This document shows, piece by piece, positions 1 through 10,600 of a stretch of DNA of 64,000 nt (position 1 is the first letter of the stretch; every line of letters begins with the position of its first letter). This DNA is from Eutreptiella sp. 'Long Island Sound 2002' (taxonomy: Eukaryota > Euglenozoa > Euglenophyceae > Eutreptiales > Eutreptiaceae). The notes below the pieces were generated by a model. It was not told the DNA's origin. It was given only the letters and a program-made list of their open reading frames with translations, and made no database searches. The position numbers and the translations under genes were made by a program. The stretch spans positions 15,411,920 through 15,475,919 of the forward strand of contig OZ038387.1 of the NCBI GenBank assembly GCA_964036045.1. The letters are read 5' to 3'.

Positions 1-214
1 GCAATTGAAAATGATCCATTGTTTCCATTCCACTGTTTGCAAGCCATTGCTCCGCATTGCACAATTCCATCCACCATACGTAGAAACAATTGCCAGTATG
101 ACTTGTACAACATTCCTTCATGGGCTGGGTAAGATGAGGGCCAGTGGCATACTCACATATGCACTTGGGGTTAGGATAACCACAATCTTGTGTGTTGTTC
201 CTTGTTACAGCGTC

Positions 215-345
215 GGAAAAGTAAAATGGTTCCATACCCCCCCCCCGTCTCAAGGAAAAGTGAAATGGATACATAATCCCCGCTCTCTCGAGGAAAAGTA
301 AGGTGGCTCCATGACCCCTTCTATATCGGGGAAAAGGGAAATGGC
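215..345. repeat. Short tandem repeat, ~40-bp unit
   Basis: Three to four imperfect head-to-tail copies of a unit beginning GGAAAAGTGAAATGG and ending in a C-rich run are visible. No gene is seen in the first ~600 bases apart from this. Confidence 0.6.
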
Positions 346-599
346 GACGGAACCTTTGTTGTCTCAGAAAGAAACACAATACGATTGTAATACACACACA
401 TTACTCAAATTGTCCATTCAAAATCGGAGCATTTTGGGTATAACTCAATGGACCAAAATTTCTGTGCCCTAGTCCACGAAGCCCCTCCCCGAAAAAATCT
501 AGATGCCACTGGCGCCCAAATAAATTGTTTGGGTTCGGGGCTTGGTGGGGGGGGGGGATGGGGCGTGCTCCAGCCTGACGCAAAAGCGCCCCCCGTGAT

Positions 600-2600
600 C
601 TAACAATATTACCTTACCACTCCAAATCCCTTAGGGATTTGGGATACACCTGCCAAGGATGGGTGGTGCTCCCTCTCCTAAGGGACTATCTTGTTGTCTA
701 CCTTGGCGTGGAAGTGCCTATGGAGGACAGGTGGTGGTCGGAGTGCGTCCTAGTGTCCTCGGGTGTGATTGTGCGGGGATAGAAGGGCCATTAGGAGGTT
801 TGCCTGACACTGAAAATTATAGCTCTTATGACCGGTGCTATCAGGAGTGTGAGAAATAGTGGGCCTTGGGATGGAGTACTTGTGGGTGCTATGAGGGCAA
901 CTAACCTTCGGGGAGTACAATGAAGATTGCGGAAGTATAGTGGCATACTATATGGTGGTATTTTGTAATGGCATTGGTCAGGTACAAGGGGGCATAGTCA
1001 CGGGGAGAATGATGCTGCTAACATGCTATAGCCGCCACTCGTGCAAGTATGCATGCATGTGTGTATGTATGCATGCACGTATGTTTATTGTAGTCAACTT
1101 TTAAGGCTATCACCCAAAATGAGCAAATGGGGGATGTATGTATGCATGCTCTGTGCCACATGCCATGTCCTTTGTGCAACTTGCTTTTGTTGATGAAGGT
1201 CATTGGTTTGGTGGGGGCAATTGTGCCGTTTTCAGTAGGAGCAATGGAGACTTGCACCCCCCCAAGGGCAAACCAACCGCCACTAGTATGGGCCGAATGG
1301 GGCAAGCACTGGCACACACAGATGAGCGATGATCTCGACCAGTATGTACGCCTAATCTACGAGAGCCCTAGCACCTGAACCCAAGAAGACGGTCCGCAGG
1401 GTTGGGTAACAAGGGGCAACATGGAAACATGTCTTAGTGGCGCCAAGGAGCTGGATGCTCTACACGGCTTGAGCTAGACACAATGTGCTAAAGGCTATGT
1501 GGGAGGCGCATTGGTGGGCTCACTTGACCAATCTGATGCCCGGGGGCAAAATCACCCACGTTAGTGGTGGATAGCACCCTGCAATCCATTGCCTTTGGCA
1601 AGGCACCTCGAAGAAAAACTAGAGAAGAGCCCCAAACTACATGAGCGACAAAAGGGTTTCAGAAAAAGTCGAATTTTCAAAATTTTTCAGGTGCCACTAC
1701 ATAACCTAAACAAGAGCAATTTTGGGGCTTTCGGGGGGGCCCATGGCCCGGGCTACATGGGCGGAGCGGCCACTACGGCCACTACCCCATGGGTGCTCAA
1801 GTACCCGTATTGTCACCAAATGACAACCTAAACCCATCCCAAGGGTGACGAGAGCGTTCGGAAAAAGTCAATTTTTCGAAAATTTTCAGCTGCCACCGAA
1901 CAACCAAAAAACAGCAATTTCGGCAATCTCCCATTGACGTCCATTGGCCTATGTACAAAGGTCGGGGGGCTAGAAGGTGGGCCGATGCGAGTTTAGGTGC
2001 CCTGCCTCCCGGTCACGCCCCTTGCCTATCCTATTTGGCGGCCATGAGGGACAAGCTAGTTGGGACTAAGTCTCTTCCATGCTCGCCCTACCGTGCTGCC
2101 GCCGTGGCAATGGTCGTCGCCGCGTGGGCGAGGACGCCGTTGGCGTGCCCACCCTTGATGATGCCGCCTCTGGGTTAGTGTCAAGGAGCACCGAGCTTGC
2201 AGGCGGGGGTGCTTCCCCGGGGTGCTCTCCCCCTCTTGGAGGGGGGGGTTAGTGTTCATCACTGGGGGGAGGGGGTCTCTCCTGTCGGGCGTGTTGGCCC
2301 TGCATGGTGTGGGAGGTGCGCTGAAAAATTTCAGGCAGCATGGGAGCCGCTAATTCGGTCGGCGGTGGTGCCAGCCAATGATTCGGGGCTGGGCTGGAGT
2401 GGGGGTGGGGGCTCCCTTGTGCCGCACGCCACACAGCGCTCATGACAAGGGCAGGAATTGCGCTGAAAAATGGCAAGCACCAAAGGTGCTGCCAAGCCAG
2501 ACGAGGTCGAACCCCCCAAGAGGGGGGGGGGGGGGCATGCTCTTCGCCAGCTATTATGGGCACCCCCCTCCCCCCTAGTTCCGAGTCAGCCCAGGGCCCA
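600..2600. other. No gene recognised; AT- and G-tract-rich non-coding DNA
   Basis: The stretch holds a poly-G tract near 546-557, a GTATGCATGCATG-type alternating stretch near 1030-1150, one copy of a dispersed ~185-bp repeat (listed separately) and a 14-G tract near 2521. Open frames here are short and show no family motif. It may be an intron or the 3' flank of the minus-strand amino-acid transporter, whose C-terminal half is not found in the window. Confidence 0.5.
1655..1935. repeat. Dispersed ~185-bp repeat family, copy 1 plus partial
   Basis: The recognisable core runs from an AAAAGTCGAATTTTC block through GCAATTTTGGGGCTTTC, then CCCATGGCCCGGGCTACATG, to a GTACCCGTATTGTCACC end. A second partial copy follows at about 1860-1935. 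Two more copies lie at 6450-6615 and 6640-6830, so this is a repeat family of the genome. Confidence 0.65.
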
Positions 2601-2602
2601 TC

Positions 2603-2648
2603 CCTGCCACCCCCCGAGGGCGCCCCCCGAGGGCGCCCCCCGAGGGTG
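2603..2648. repeat. GC-rich short tandem repeat
   Basis: Three copies of a 13-14 bp unit CCCCCCGAGGGCG are visible. It has no coding significance that I can see. Confidence 0.7.
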
Positions 2649-2825
2649 ATCGGTGCAGTGCTGTGAGGGACAGGCACCCTCCCCCGTCGTGCGCCCAGTC
2701 GCCCCGGCTCCACCATGCACCCATCCCACAGGGTTGCTCCCCCGCCGCACAGCAATGCCCCGACGCGTACCCACACTCGATCGTGCGTCGTCGACCAGGC
2801 CACCAGCGCCCCCAGTGCGCCCGCG

Positions 2826-3200
2826 GTACAGTGTGTGAGTGCTGACCGACAGCCCCGAGGAGGTGTAGACGTGCTGATGGGGCGGCTCACGCAGCGAGTG
2901 CCCTGTGCGCCAGCCCGCGTGTCCGCTCCTCATGGACATCCGCCGGAACGTGTGCCTGGTGCGTGGAACTGTGCTGGAGCCCAACGGGGTGGTGCCTGGT
3001 TGCCCGCAGTACAGTGCCTGCGTGCTGACCGAGGATCCCGAGGAGGCGAGGATGTGCTGTTGGAGCGACTGATGCAGAGGGCCGCTTGTGCGTCAGCCAA
3101 CGTGTGTGCTCCCCGAGGTCATCAGCCAGAGCATGTGCCGGGTGCGTGGAGCAGTGCTGGAGCCTGAGGATGCGGTGCCAGATTGCTCTGTGCGGTCGGT
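2826..3200. repeat. 182-bp tandem duplication upstream of the 3.4-kb ORF
   Basis: Two diverged copies start near 2826 and 3008. Both run from a TACAGTG...GTGCTGACCGA start through a CCCGAGGAGG block to a GTGCGTGGA...TGCTGGAGC end. In one plus frame each copy encodes a ~60-residue peptide with shared positions (ADR.RGG.DVL..RL.QR and PE.VPGAW), so the duplication kept that frame open. It could be coding or part of a mobile element's 5' region. Confidence 0.6.
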
Positions 3201-3444
3201 CGTGATCGAGCAGGAGGCTGCGTGTGCTGTTGACGGCCAGACTGGCTATTTGTGCCCAGAGATGCTGCGTGCAGACACCGGACCACCGCATTACCTGCTG
3301 GTCGTGATTGTCTTGTCGGCGCGTACAGAGTGCTGTGCTGGGCTGACCCCGGGTCGGCTGGACACATTCATGATGATGCTGGCCACATGGCCCGTGCGCT
3401 GGTAGAGCTCCGCCTTCCCCATCTCACCTGTGTGCAGCTCTACT

Positions 3445-5360
3445 ATGCCCCCCAAGTCGTTTGCCGAGCTCAGCCTGGCGCAGCAACAGGCGCAGCTGAA
3501 GTACGCGGATCTGTGGAATGTCACGAGAGCCATGGGTGACCGAGAGTCAGATGGCGTGCTGCTTGTGGCTGAGCACGGGCCGTCGGGCACAGAAGTATCT
3601 CGCTGGCCCATGCCCCTAGACGCGGAGTCGTCCATGGCGCTGTACCTGGCACGGGTGACAGGTACCCTGGACGAGGTCGACCGCAGCATTCTGGCCTCCA
3701 AATGTCCATCCGTCTCGTGGGATACTTTCGCAGAAGTGCTGGCTGAAGTGTTGGACTTCCTCGACAAGTGCACGCGCAAAGACGAAATTGCGCTGATGGC
3801 GGACGTGGTCACGCAACACCGCTGGCCCAAAGGCCAAGAGGAGCTCCGTCTGGCCTTCGGCAAGGAGCCAGCCAGCTTCAGGCGCCTGCTGAATCAAGCC
3901 CAGAATCCTGTGGCGGCCAGACGGGTGATGATGAGTTGGCTTTGGTTCTGGCAGGCAGTGGACGCCGCCTGGGCGAGGCGCAAGGGACTCAAGGTGTCTT
4001 GGCTCAGCTCCCCCGCGGACGCTAGTGGCCTGCCTCTGGACAACCCCGTGTCAGACACCAAGCTGTCGCAGGCCATAAAATCTGCCATGCCATCGATGCT
4101 GCCCCACCCTCGAATACCGGAACGCAGAGCCGATGACCCGCCGCCCTCGGCCCCCGACCGCACGAAGCGGATGGCAGGGCCGGGATCGGTCGCTCAGCCA
4201 ACGAGGCTCCCAACGGCGCTGCCCCACTTCGACGACAACCAGAGACTCGCGTCGGAGCTGCAGTCCGCCTGGGACACGTGTCACGGCATACCCCCTGAGC
4301 ACATCCGGGCAGCCGTGACGAATCTGCAGCTGCGGATGGCCCCCCTCCCCTCCATGGCGGCAGTGCTCCGCACGCTGGCCCGGGCCTCAACCGGCAAGCA
4401 GCTGGGGACCATCCTCACGTCGCAAGCCGGGCACTTTGGTGCTGACTCGGGGGCGGCAGCCACGGCAATAGCAGAGTGGCGCGCATATCTGGAGGACAAG
4501 CGCCTGCTGCAGGCAACGCCCACCACCAAGCAGGAGCTCCTGGAAGAGGCGGAGATCTTGGCGGCGCGGTCAGCCGACTGGGAGTGGGAGACCCTGGGTG
4601 CGCATGTGGCAGTGGCTGGAGCAAGACAAGGCCTGCCGGGACCATTTGTCGACGCCCTGATGCAAGCCGATACTCTGGACACTTTCTGGCAGGCGTACGT
4701 TCAGTTCGGGCAGCCCGGACGACGGCGACAGCCCCAGACAGCGTCTTCAACTGCCCGTTCTGCGAGCTGCCGTGTACCGGAGGGGGCCAGCACCTACTGG
4801 CAGCATGTGGCAAAGTGGCTCTGGCCGTACAAGCTGGCTTTCGTGCGCTGGTACTCGCGGCTGCGCCCGTTGCAACAGTGCCAGAGTGGATGACCACTGC
4901 ATGGGTACGCCTGGGGCTTCCCGGGGGTGACAGCCTGCACCTGGTCCTGCGAGCCGACCATGAGGTGACAGCGACGTGGCCACCAGCGCACCCCCACACA
5001 GTATACGTCACGTGGTCGGGGATGCTCGTGGGCACATGCGCGGAAGCGTCACGCTGGCTTACAGCGGCTCATCGAGACAGCCTGGCCAGCGTCTACCTGG
5101 AGGCACTGGCCACATATGCCCGGTCAGCAGCCTGGGATCTGTTCTGGTCTGTATCCAATGGTCCGGTGCGCGGGTGGACGCATGGGCTGTCGTGGCAACA
5201 CGCCGCGTGCTTGTCCGCATTGCTGCAACTGTATGACCGCGCTGTCACAGCGCTGGCGGAGTCCCCAGGTCTGGGCGTGGCGGCCCTGGCGGAGCCAGAG
5301 TTCCCTCTGGGTTCAGACGGGCAGCACTGTTCAGTGCTCGTCGTGATTGGTGGTGGTTAG
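3445..5360 (+). pseudogene. Unidentified ~640-codon ORF with a frameshift; zinc-finger-like Cys/His motif
   Basis: A long plus-strand frame opens with ATG at 3445 (MPPKSFAELSLAQQQ) and stays open to 4893. A second frame, overlapping from about 4705, runs to a stop at 5360. Amino-acid composition flows smoothly from one to the other, so one small indel near 4705-4725 best explains the break. The N-terminal ~430 residues are helical, with a Pro-rich linker near residue 220-250 and no motif I recognise. Just past the frameshift is CPFCELPCTGGGQHLLAACG, a C-x2-C...H-x4-C arrangement like the zinc knuckle that follows reverse transcriptases in LINEs. No RT motifs are seen. It may be a fragment or accessory ORF of a retroelement, or a host gene with an assembly error. 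It sits on the strand opposite the surrounding transporter introns, which favours a mobile origin. Confidence 0.5.
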
Positions 5361-6449
5361 GCGCCTGCCTGGGAAGGTGCCGCTGTACACCGCTGGAGCC
5401 GCGCCAGGGGAGACCCCGATGCCCCTCCCGGGGGTTCGGGCCCGGCAGCGTCGGAGTGATCCCGCGAGCGTCGAGAGCGGCGGCCCAGCCGTGTGGGCGC
5501 CACACTCAGGGCTCGGTGGGGCTGCCCCAGGCCAGCAGTGGCTGACCAAGGAGCGATGCAGGCGGTATGCGCCAAGTGCAGCAGGCAGATGTGTCGTGCG
5601 GTCGTCCTCTTTCTGGTGGCGGAGTGTGCTCAGACTACTCCAATGATTGCGCCGCTCCCGGGGGACCCAAATTTTTCAGTTGACGGGTCCGTCGCGTTTT
5701 TCAAGTCGGGAGAGTCCAACCCAACCCAACCCAACCCCCCCCCCCCTAGTTAGGCATTCCACTTGGCAGCTTCGTGGAGGCCGCCTTTGACAGGAGCCGC
5801 CGGGGGGGGGGGGGGGGGCGTGCTCCAAGCACACATGGTGGCTGCGTGCACCGCTTGCTGGTTGGCCACTCCGGGGGCGGCACAAACTCCAATGCTGAGT
5901 GCGCAGCCCCAGGCATGTCGACAAGGGCTTGGCGCTCCCGCCGAAGGAGCACCTTTGGCCCCAATGCACATGGGACCGGTACCGGTGGACACGCCGGCCC
6001 CTGGGCACCCCCCGGGTGCCCCACCTGGACTGCTTGATAGCAGCACCTGCTGCCATAGTGCAGTACCGTGCACCGGCGGCACAACGGCGAGCCATGCACC
6101 ACGTATACTACTCCCACTGTGTCCCACCCTTCGCCCGGACGGCGATGCCGCTGCGCCACCACCAGCGGGATGCTAGGCGCTTGGGCCCCCCGGGGGCCAC
6201 CACGCAGAGGGCACGAGCAGTTGCCTGCCCTCCGGCGGCCGCAGGTAGTAGTCCATGAGGAAGCGGTCGGTACCCGACGGCCGCAGTCGCGCCGGCGCTC
6301 GCAGCCGCCGAACCCATGCCTCCTGGCAGGGGACAGCCACATGCGACAGCTGCAGCGCCATCTTAGAGCGGGCCGCAAAGTAGGAGCGCGTGGAGGGCCC
6401 CCCACAGAGTCGGCCAGCAAGGGAAAGCAAAGAGCGGCAGCGACCCACC

Positions 6450-6830
6450 GGCGTAAACAACAGCAATTTGGGGGCTTTCAGGGGGGCCCATGGCCCTGGC
6501 TACATGGGCCTAGCAGCCACTATGTGGGTCTCTACGGGTGCCCGTAAGTACCCGTATCGACCACCCCAACCCATCCCAGGGGCGACAGAAGGATTTGGGG
6601 GGAAATCGAATTCTCGGAATAGGTGCTACTAGATAGCCAACCTAAACAATGGCAATTTCGGGGCTTTCGAGGGCCCAATGGCCCGGGCTATTTGGGCCTA
6701 GCGGCCACTATGTGGGTCCCCATGGGTGCTGGAGTACCTGTATTGTCACCAAAAGATCACCCAAACCCCAAAAGTCGAATTTTCGAAAATCTTCAGCCTA
6801 CACATGCCAGCCTGAAAACGGCTAAGTCCT
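6450..6830. repeat. Dispersed ~185-bp repeat family, copies 2 and 3 in tandem
   Basis: Two neighbouring copies share GCAATTT.GGGGCTTTC, a CCCATGGCC..GGCTA block, CTATGTGGGT and GTACC.GTAT with the copy at 1655-1935. Confidence 0.65.
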
Positions 6831-7049
6831 CACCGGCAAGGGCCCATACGGGGCGGGGCAACCGGTGGTTCCTGGATTTCGAACCGGAACCCGGCCATCA
6901 GGGGTCCATATGCAAGAAAAAAATTCTTCAGGACCCGGGTCCAAGTAGACACACAGCGGCCGGAATATGCAAGAAATTTTGACAACCCCCCAAACCCCCC
7001 CTCCCCCCTCCCCAAAAAGGGGTACAGGTACGGGGGGTGCGATTGGGGG

Positions 7050-7225
7050 GTCAATATCAAAAAATTCATTGGTGGATCATTTTGTCACCCAAAATGATGG
7101 TTTTTAGTAGGGATTAGATATCCATTACCTCACCTTGGGGTATGCCACGAGAATGAGCCCAAAATGGGGGGCTATACAGTGCCTGCGCCTGCGCTTGATC
7201 TAACAACCTCTCTTCGAGGTCATTT
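7050..7225. repeat. Dispersed repeat shared with 24640-24830
   Basis: Both places run from TCATTGG.GGAT..ATTT through AATGATGGTTTTTA/AATAATGGTTTTAC and CCTTGGGGTA to a terminal AACAACCTCT..CGAGGT. The last block can form a small hairpin. This is a family of about 180-190 bp. Confidence 0.55.
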
Positions 7226-7537
7226 CACAGTTTGGGAATAGCTAAATGTGAAGCTGGTCAGCGGTGACAGGGGAGTGTCCCACTCAGAAACTGCACCGCC
7301 AACCCTTGCACCAATGGGTGTTTTTTTTTTCAAAAAAAAATACGGGAGAGGAGGGGCGCTTGTGACATTGTGACATCCCCCGACATTGTCAGTCTTGTAC
7401 ACCAGGATGAGGTACCCCTTTCGGACTTCCGTTTTCCGATGTCGCTGTCTGGAGGCATTCCTTTTCAGCGAGGTCAAACTCTGTCCTTCCAATACAACCA
7501 GCCCTCTGGCGCTGCACATCCCATACACATCCGATAC

Positions 7538-7649
7538 CTGAGGGCTCCAGGACCAAATCGGAAAGGGACGACGTCCTCTGACACCGCCATGTCATTGCTG
7601 TACCACTCGTAGATCACCAACATCACAGTGTAGAAGATCGCAAGATTGC
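7538..7649 (-). CDS. Amino-acid transporter exon D
   Basis: The acceptor is TTTATGACAG and the donor CCCTCAG/GTATCG. It encodes NLAIFYTVMLVIYEWY followed by an acidic loop (NDMAVSEDVVPFRFG). The phase-1 junction with exon C gives a continuous helix. This is the last transporter exon I can recognise. Confidence 0.75.
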
Positions 7650-10600
7650 CTGTCATAAAGATGCCGTGTGCCCAGGTCCCGGAACCCGATAGTCCAAAAG
7701 CCCAGACACATCATTAAAGATGGGGTGGAATTCGGAGAAAATGGACAGGTTCGAAATTTGTTATGTTTGTAATTCCCCCCTTTTCCCGGAGGGTCTCACA
7801 CCGGGTGCTGAGCGCAGGGCGCTCCCTGATTCAGAAAAAAAAAAGAAGAGGTTGACATTGTATGCAGTCATCTGAGGGCGGTACGCGACGGCGGTTAGAG
7901 GGTGACCGCTGGCTAGCCGTTGTTCTGGGCGCTGCCTAACATTGCCCCTCACACGGGGTGATGCAGGAGCACCATGATAAAGCAACAGGCATTTCCACTG
8001 CATAAACCCTTATTCTTCAACTTGTTGCACTGGACAAATGTGGGGACATGCAACTGATGCGCAGGGATCCAGATGTGGCCCTGTCACCCTCTCCCCCTTG
8101 CGCAAACAACGGCAGTTGAGGAAGCAACCCTCAAGGTGTTGTTTGGAGCCCTTGTTTATGCACGACCTTATGGCACGTCCGCTCATGACATACTCCCGAA
8201 AATGGACCATTTGGATATTGGAGCAGTGTACCATCCCACTTGACACTGCCCCACTGCCCAGCAAACAAATCCTTTCCCAATCAAAGCCAACTCATAGCCA
8301 AACCGCATTTCTTCCCGAAACCAAAAAACAAAGGGACCGCAAATCAACAGCTCTGAGAGCTGTCGAACGTTACCAAAAGCGTTGTTGGGATAAGCATTGG
8401 TTGCGCAAGCCAGAAGGAGGGGGTGTGTGACCTAATTAAAAAACAGACAGCCGGAAGGAGGGGGGGGGGGGTTGGAATGTTCAAGATGGGGCCCCAGCCT
8501 CGTGCTTATGGATAGCACCGTCGCACCCTGTGGAATCCAAAGGACCCGGCGACCTCTGAAGCAGGGCCTGTTGCAGCGTCCTGCCTGCCCCTGGTATCAG
8601 GCCAGCGGGCAGGACCCTCGCTGCGCCTGGAAGCCCCCGGTGCTGCGGGCGCACGCTTCCATCCTCCTGCACAGGACACTCCATGGCTTCCGCCGTGCCA
8701 CGTTGACAGCCAGGGGACCTGCTTTACCGTGCGGTCTGTCCCCACCGGGATCCGAACCCACAACCCACGGCCGTCGCCCAACTGAGCAAATCGGGGCTCA
8801 AGATTGGGCAACCAACTGATAGGATGGGGAACTGGCTCATGGCCTCATCTCGGGACAATTACAAGGATTGCCATCGCAGCAAAGAAGAGGCACTGCAGCC
8901 CACCCCTCCCCCTGCCCCCAATCACAGGAGGGGTCGGCAAGCGGTGCAACCCTCAGGGTCCCGTCTTGTCTGGTGACCAAGGCGCAGCAGGCTCACAGGG
9001 ACCTCCGCTCCCTCGAGTGCTCCTCCGGCAGGGAAGTGCTCAGCACACCCCAGGACCTTCCATCCACTGGGACGCCCCCACCCGGTCTGGCACTCTGTGC
9101 AGCGCCAACTGTGACCCTCTGGGTCAGTCAAGGAGCACCTCAGACCACAGGCCCCGTGGTTCAGTCGTGGGCTGGAGGAAGCCGCAGGTCACCTGACCCA
9201 CAGACCCCCCAGCAGCCACAGTGTAGGGCTCCCCTGCCCTGCTTCTGGGGCCTGGAGCACCGGGTACACACACCTTTTCCCCTGCCAACAGGAGGACCGC
9301 AGCCTGCTGGAGAGGAACAAAGGTGTGCCACTGTGCCCTGACCCTGTGCCCTAAGCCCCCCCACAGGCCCACCCGGCATGCGCTAAATACAGACAGAGCA
9401 GTATCTCCCTCCCACCAGCGCCTTGGGGTTTGGGGACTGTCAGCAGTCTGGGCGACAACCAGCAGACGGGACTGAGACGTCACGAGAGGTAAGGACGCAC
9501 AGGCCGTGGGACCCGCCTTTGGTGCAAGCTGAGACCCAACCCAACCCAACGCCCCATCCAGACCAGAGGCGCCAGAGTCACAGGCTCGCTCCTTTGCAGA
9601 TCCATCCTGGCAGAACAGAGGACAGACCAGTCTGCCAGAGTTGCACATGCGGCAGGCGCACCTACACCGTCCCATCGACACCACCTGCACACTTTGATCT
9701 CAAGGACCGGGACACACCCAATAGACTGGAGTACTTCAGAGCTTCAACGCTAGGCAAACAGCACAGCCCAAAGATCGCAAGGCCGCCGCACAGGAGAATG
9801 AAGGGCGCCGTCTCCCAGACGCCTGGTCCAAAGAAATAACGCAATGGCGGTTGGAAGAAATCAATGATCAGGACCATATAGGCCACCAGACTGAATCCGG
9901 TGTAGCACATGATGATGCAGTCCACCATAGTACCTGCGGCAAGGGACCAGGCTCGAAACTGTTCCAAGGAGATGGTGGGGGTAGTGGTGGGGTGGTGATT
10001 TGGAGGGCCAAGCCAGATGGAGGCAGTGACACCTGGTGACTAGCCACTCTCTCTAGGGGGGAGTGTTTGCCCTGCGCGTGCCCTGCGCGCTACTTTTATG
10101 ATGACTGTCCCAGAATGAGTACCCAAGTTTACCATTACCGTATGAAGCCCCCGAGTAGACCAATAGCCGCCTCTTGCCTACCAAATGAAGCAACAAACCA
10201 TCCGTGCACGGCAATGAACAAGAAAAGCATACATGAATCACCTTCAAAACTTTGTTCCTCCAAATTTGTTCACTCAAATTGAACAAGCAAGACTGTTCAA
10301 TAAACAGTCTTGGCCCCATAGGTCTGCAGGTCAATACATTCCGCACAATAACTTAAATGACATTCACCACATTCTATCGCAGTGTGCTTTTGACAGCACA
10401 ATGCATATATATCAACCTCCTCCCCAACATCACCTTGCGTGGCATCCTCAACGGTTGCTTCGGTGCTCCCGAGGTCCGTACGGAGGGTAACGGACCTGCC
10501 ACCAGATGCAAAATTGGGTAAAGTGTAACAAAATGCGCACCGATTGATGCAACTTGTTGGGACCACCACGCCAAATGTTCCAAATTAAAACCCAATGCCA

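Larger units (their letters stand above)
5400..7500. other. Repeat-rich non-coding stretch
   Basis: It contains a 17-G tract at about 5802-5818, two tandem copies of the ~185-bp repeat family (6450-6615 and 6640-6830), a dispersed repeat at 7050-7225 and a T11/A9 palindromic pair near 7321-7340. I searched the minus strand for the missing C-terminal transmembrane exons of the transporter and did not find them. Confidence 0.45.

Noticed and set aside
8748-8791. Functional tRNA gene on the minus strand
   Set aside because: Box-like motifs are present but acceptor and anticodon stems do not pair. Treated as a SINE head.
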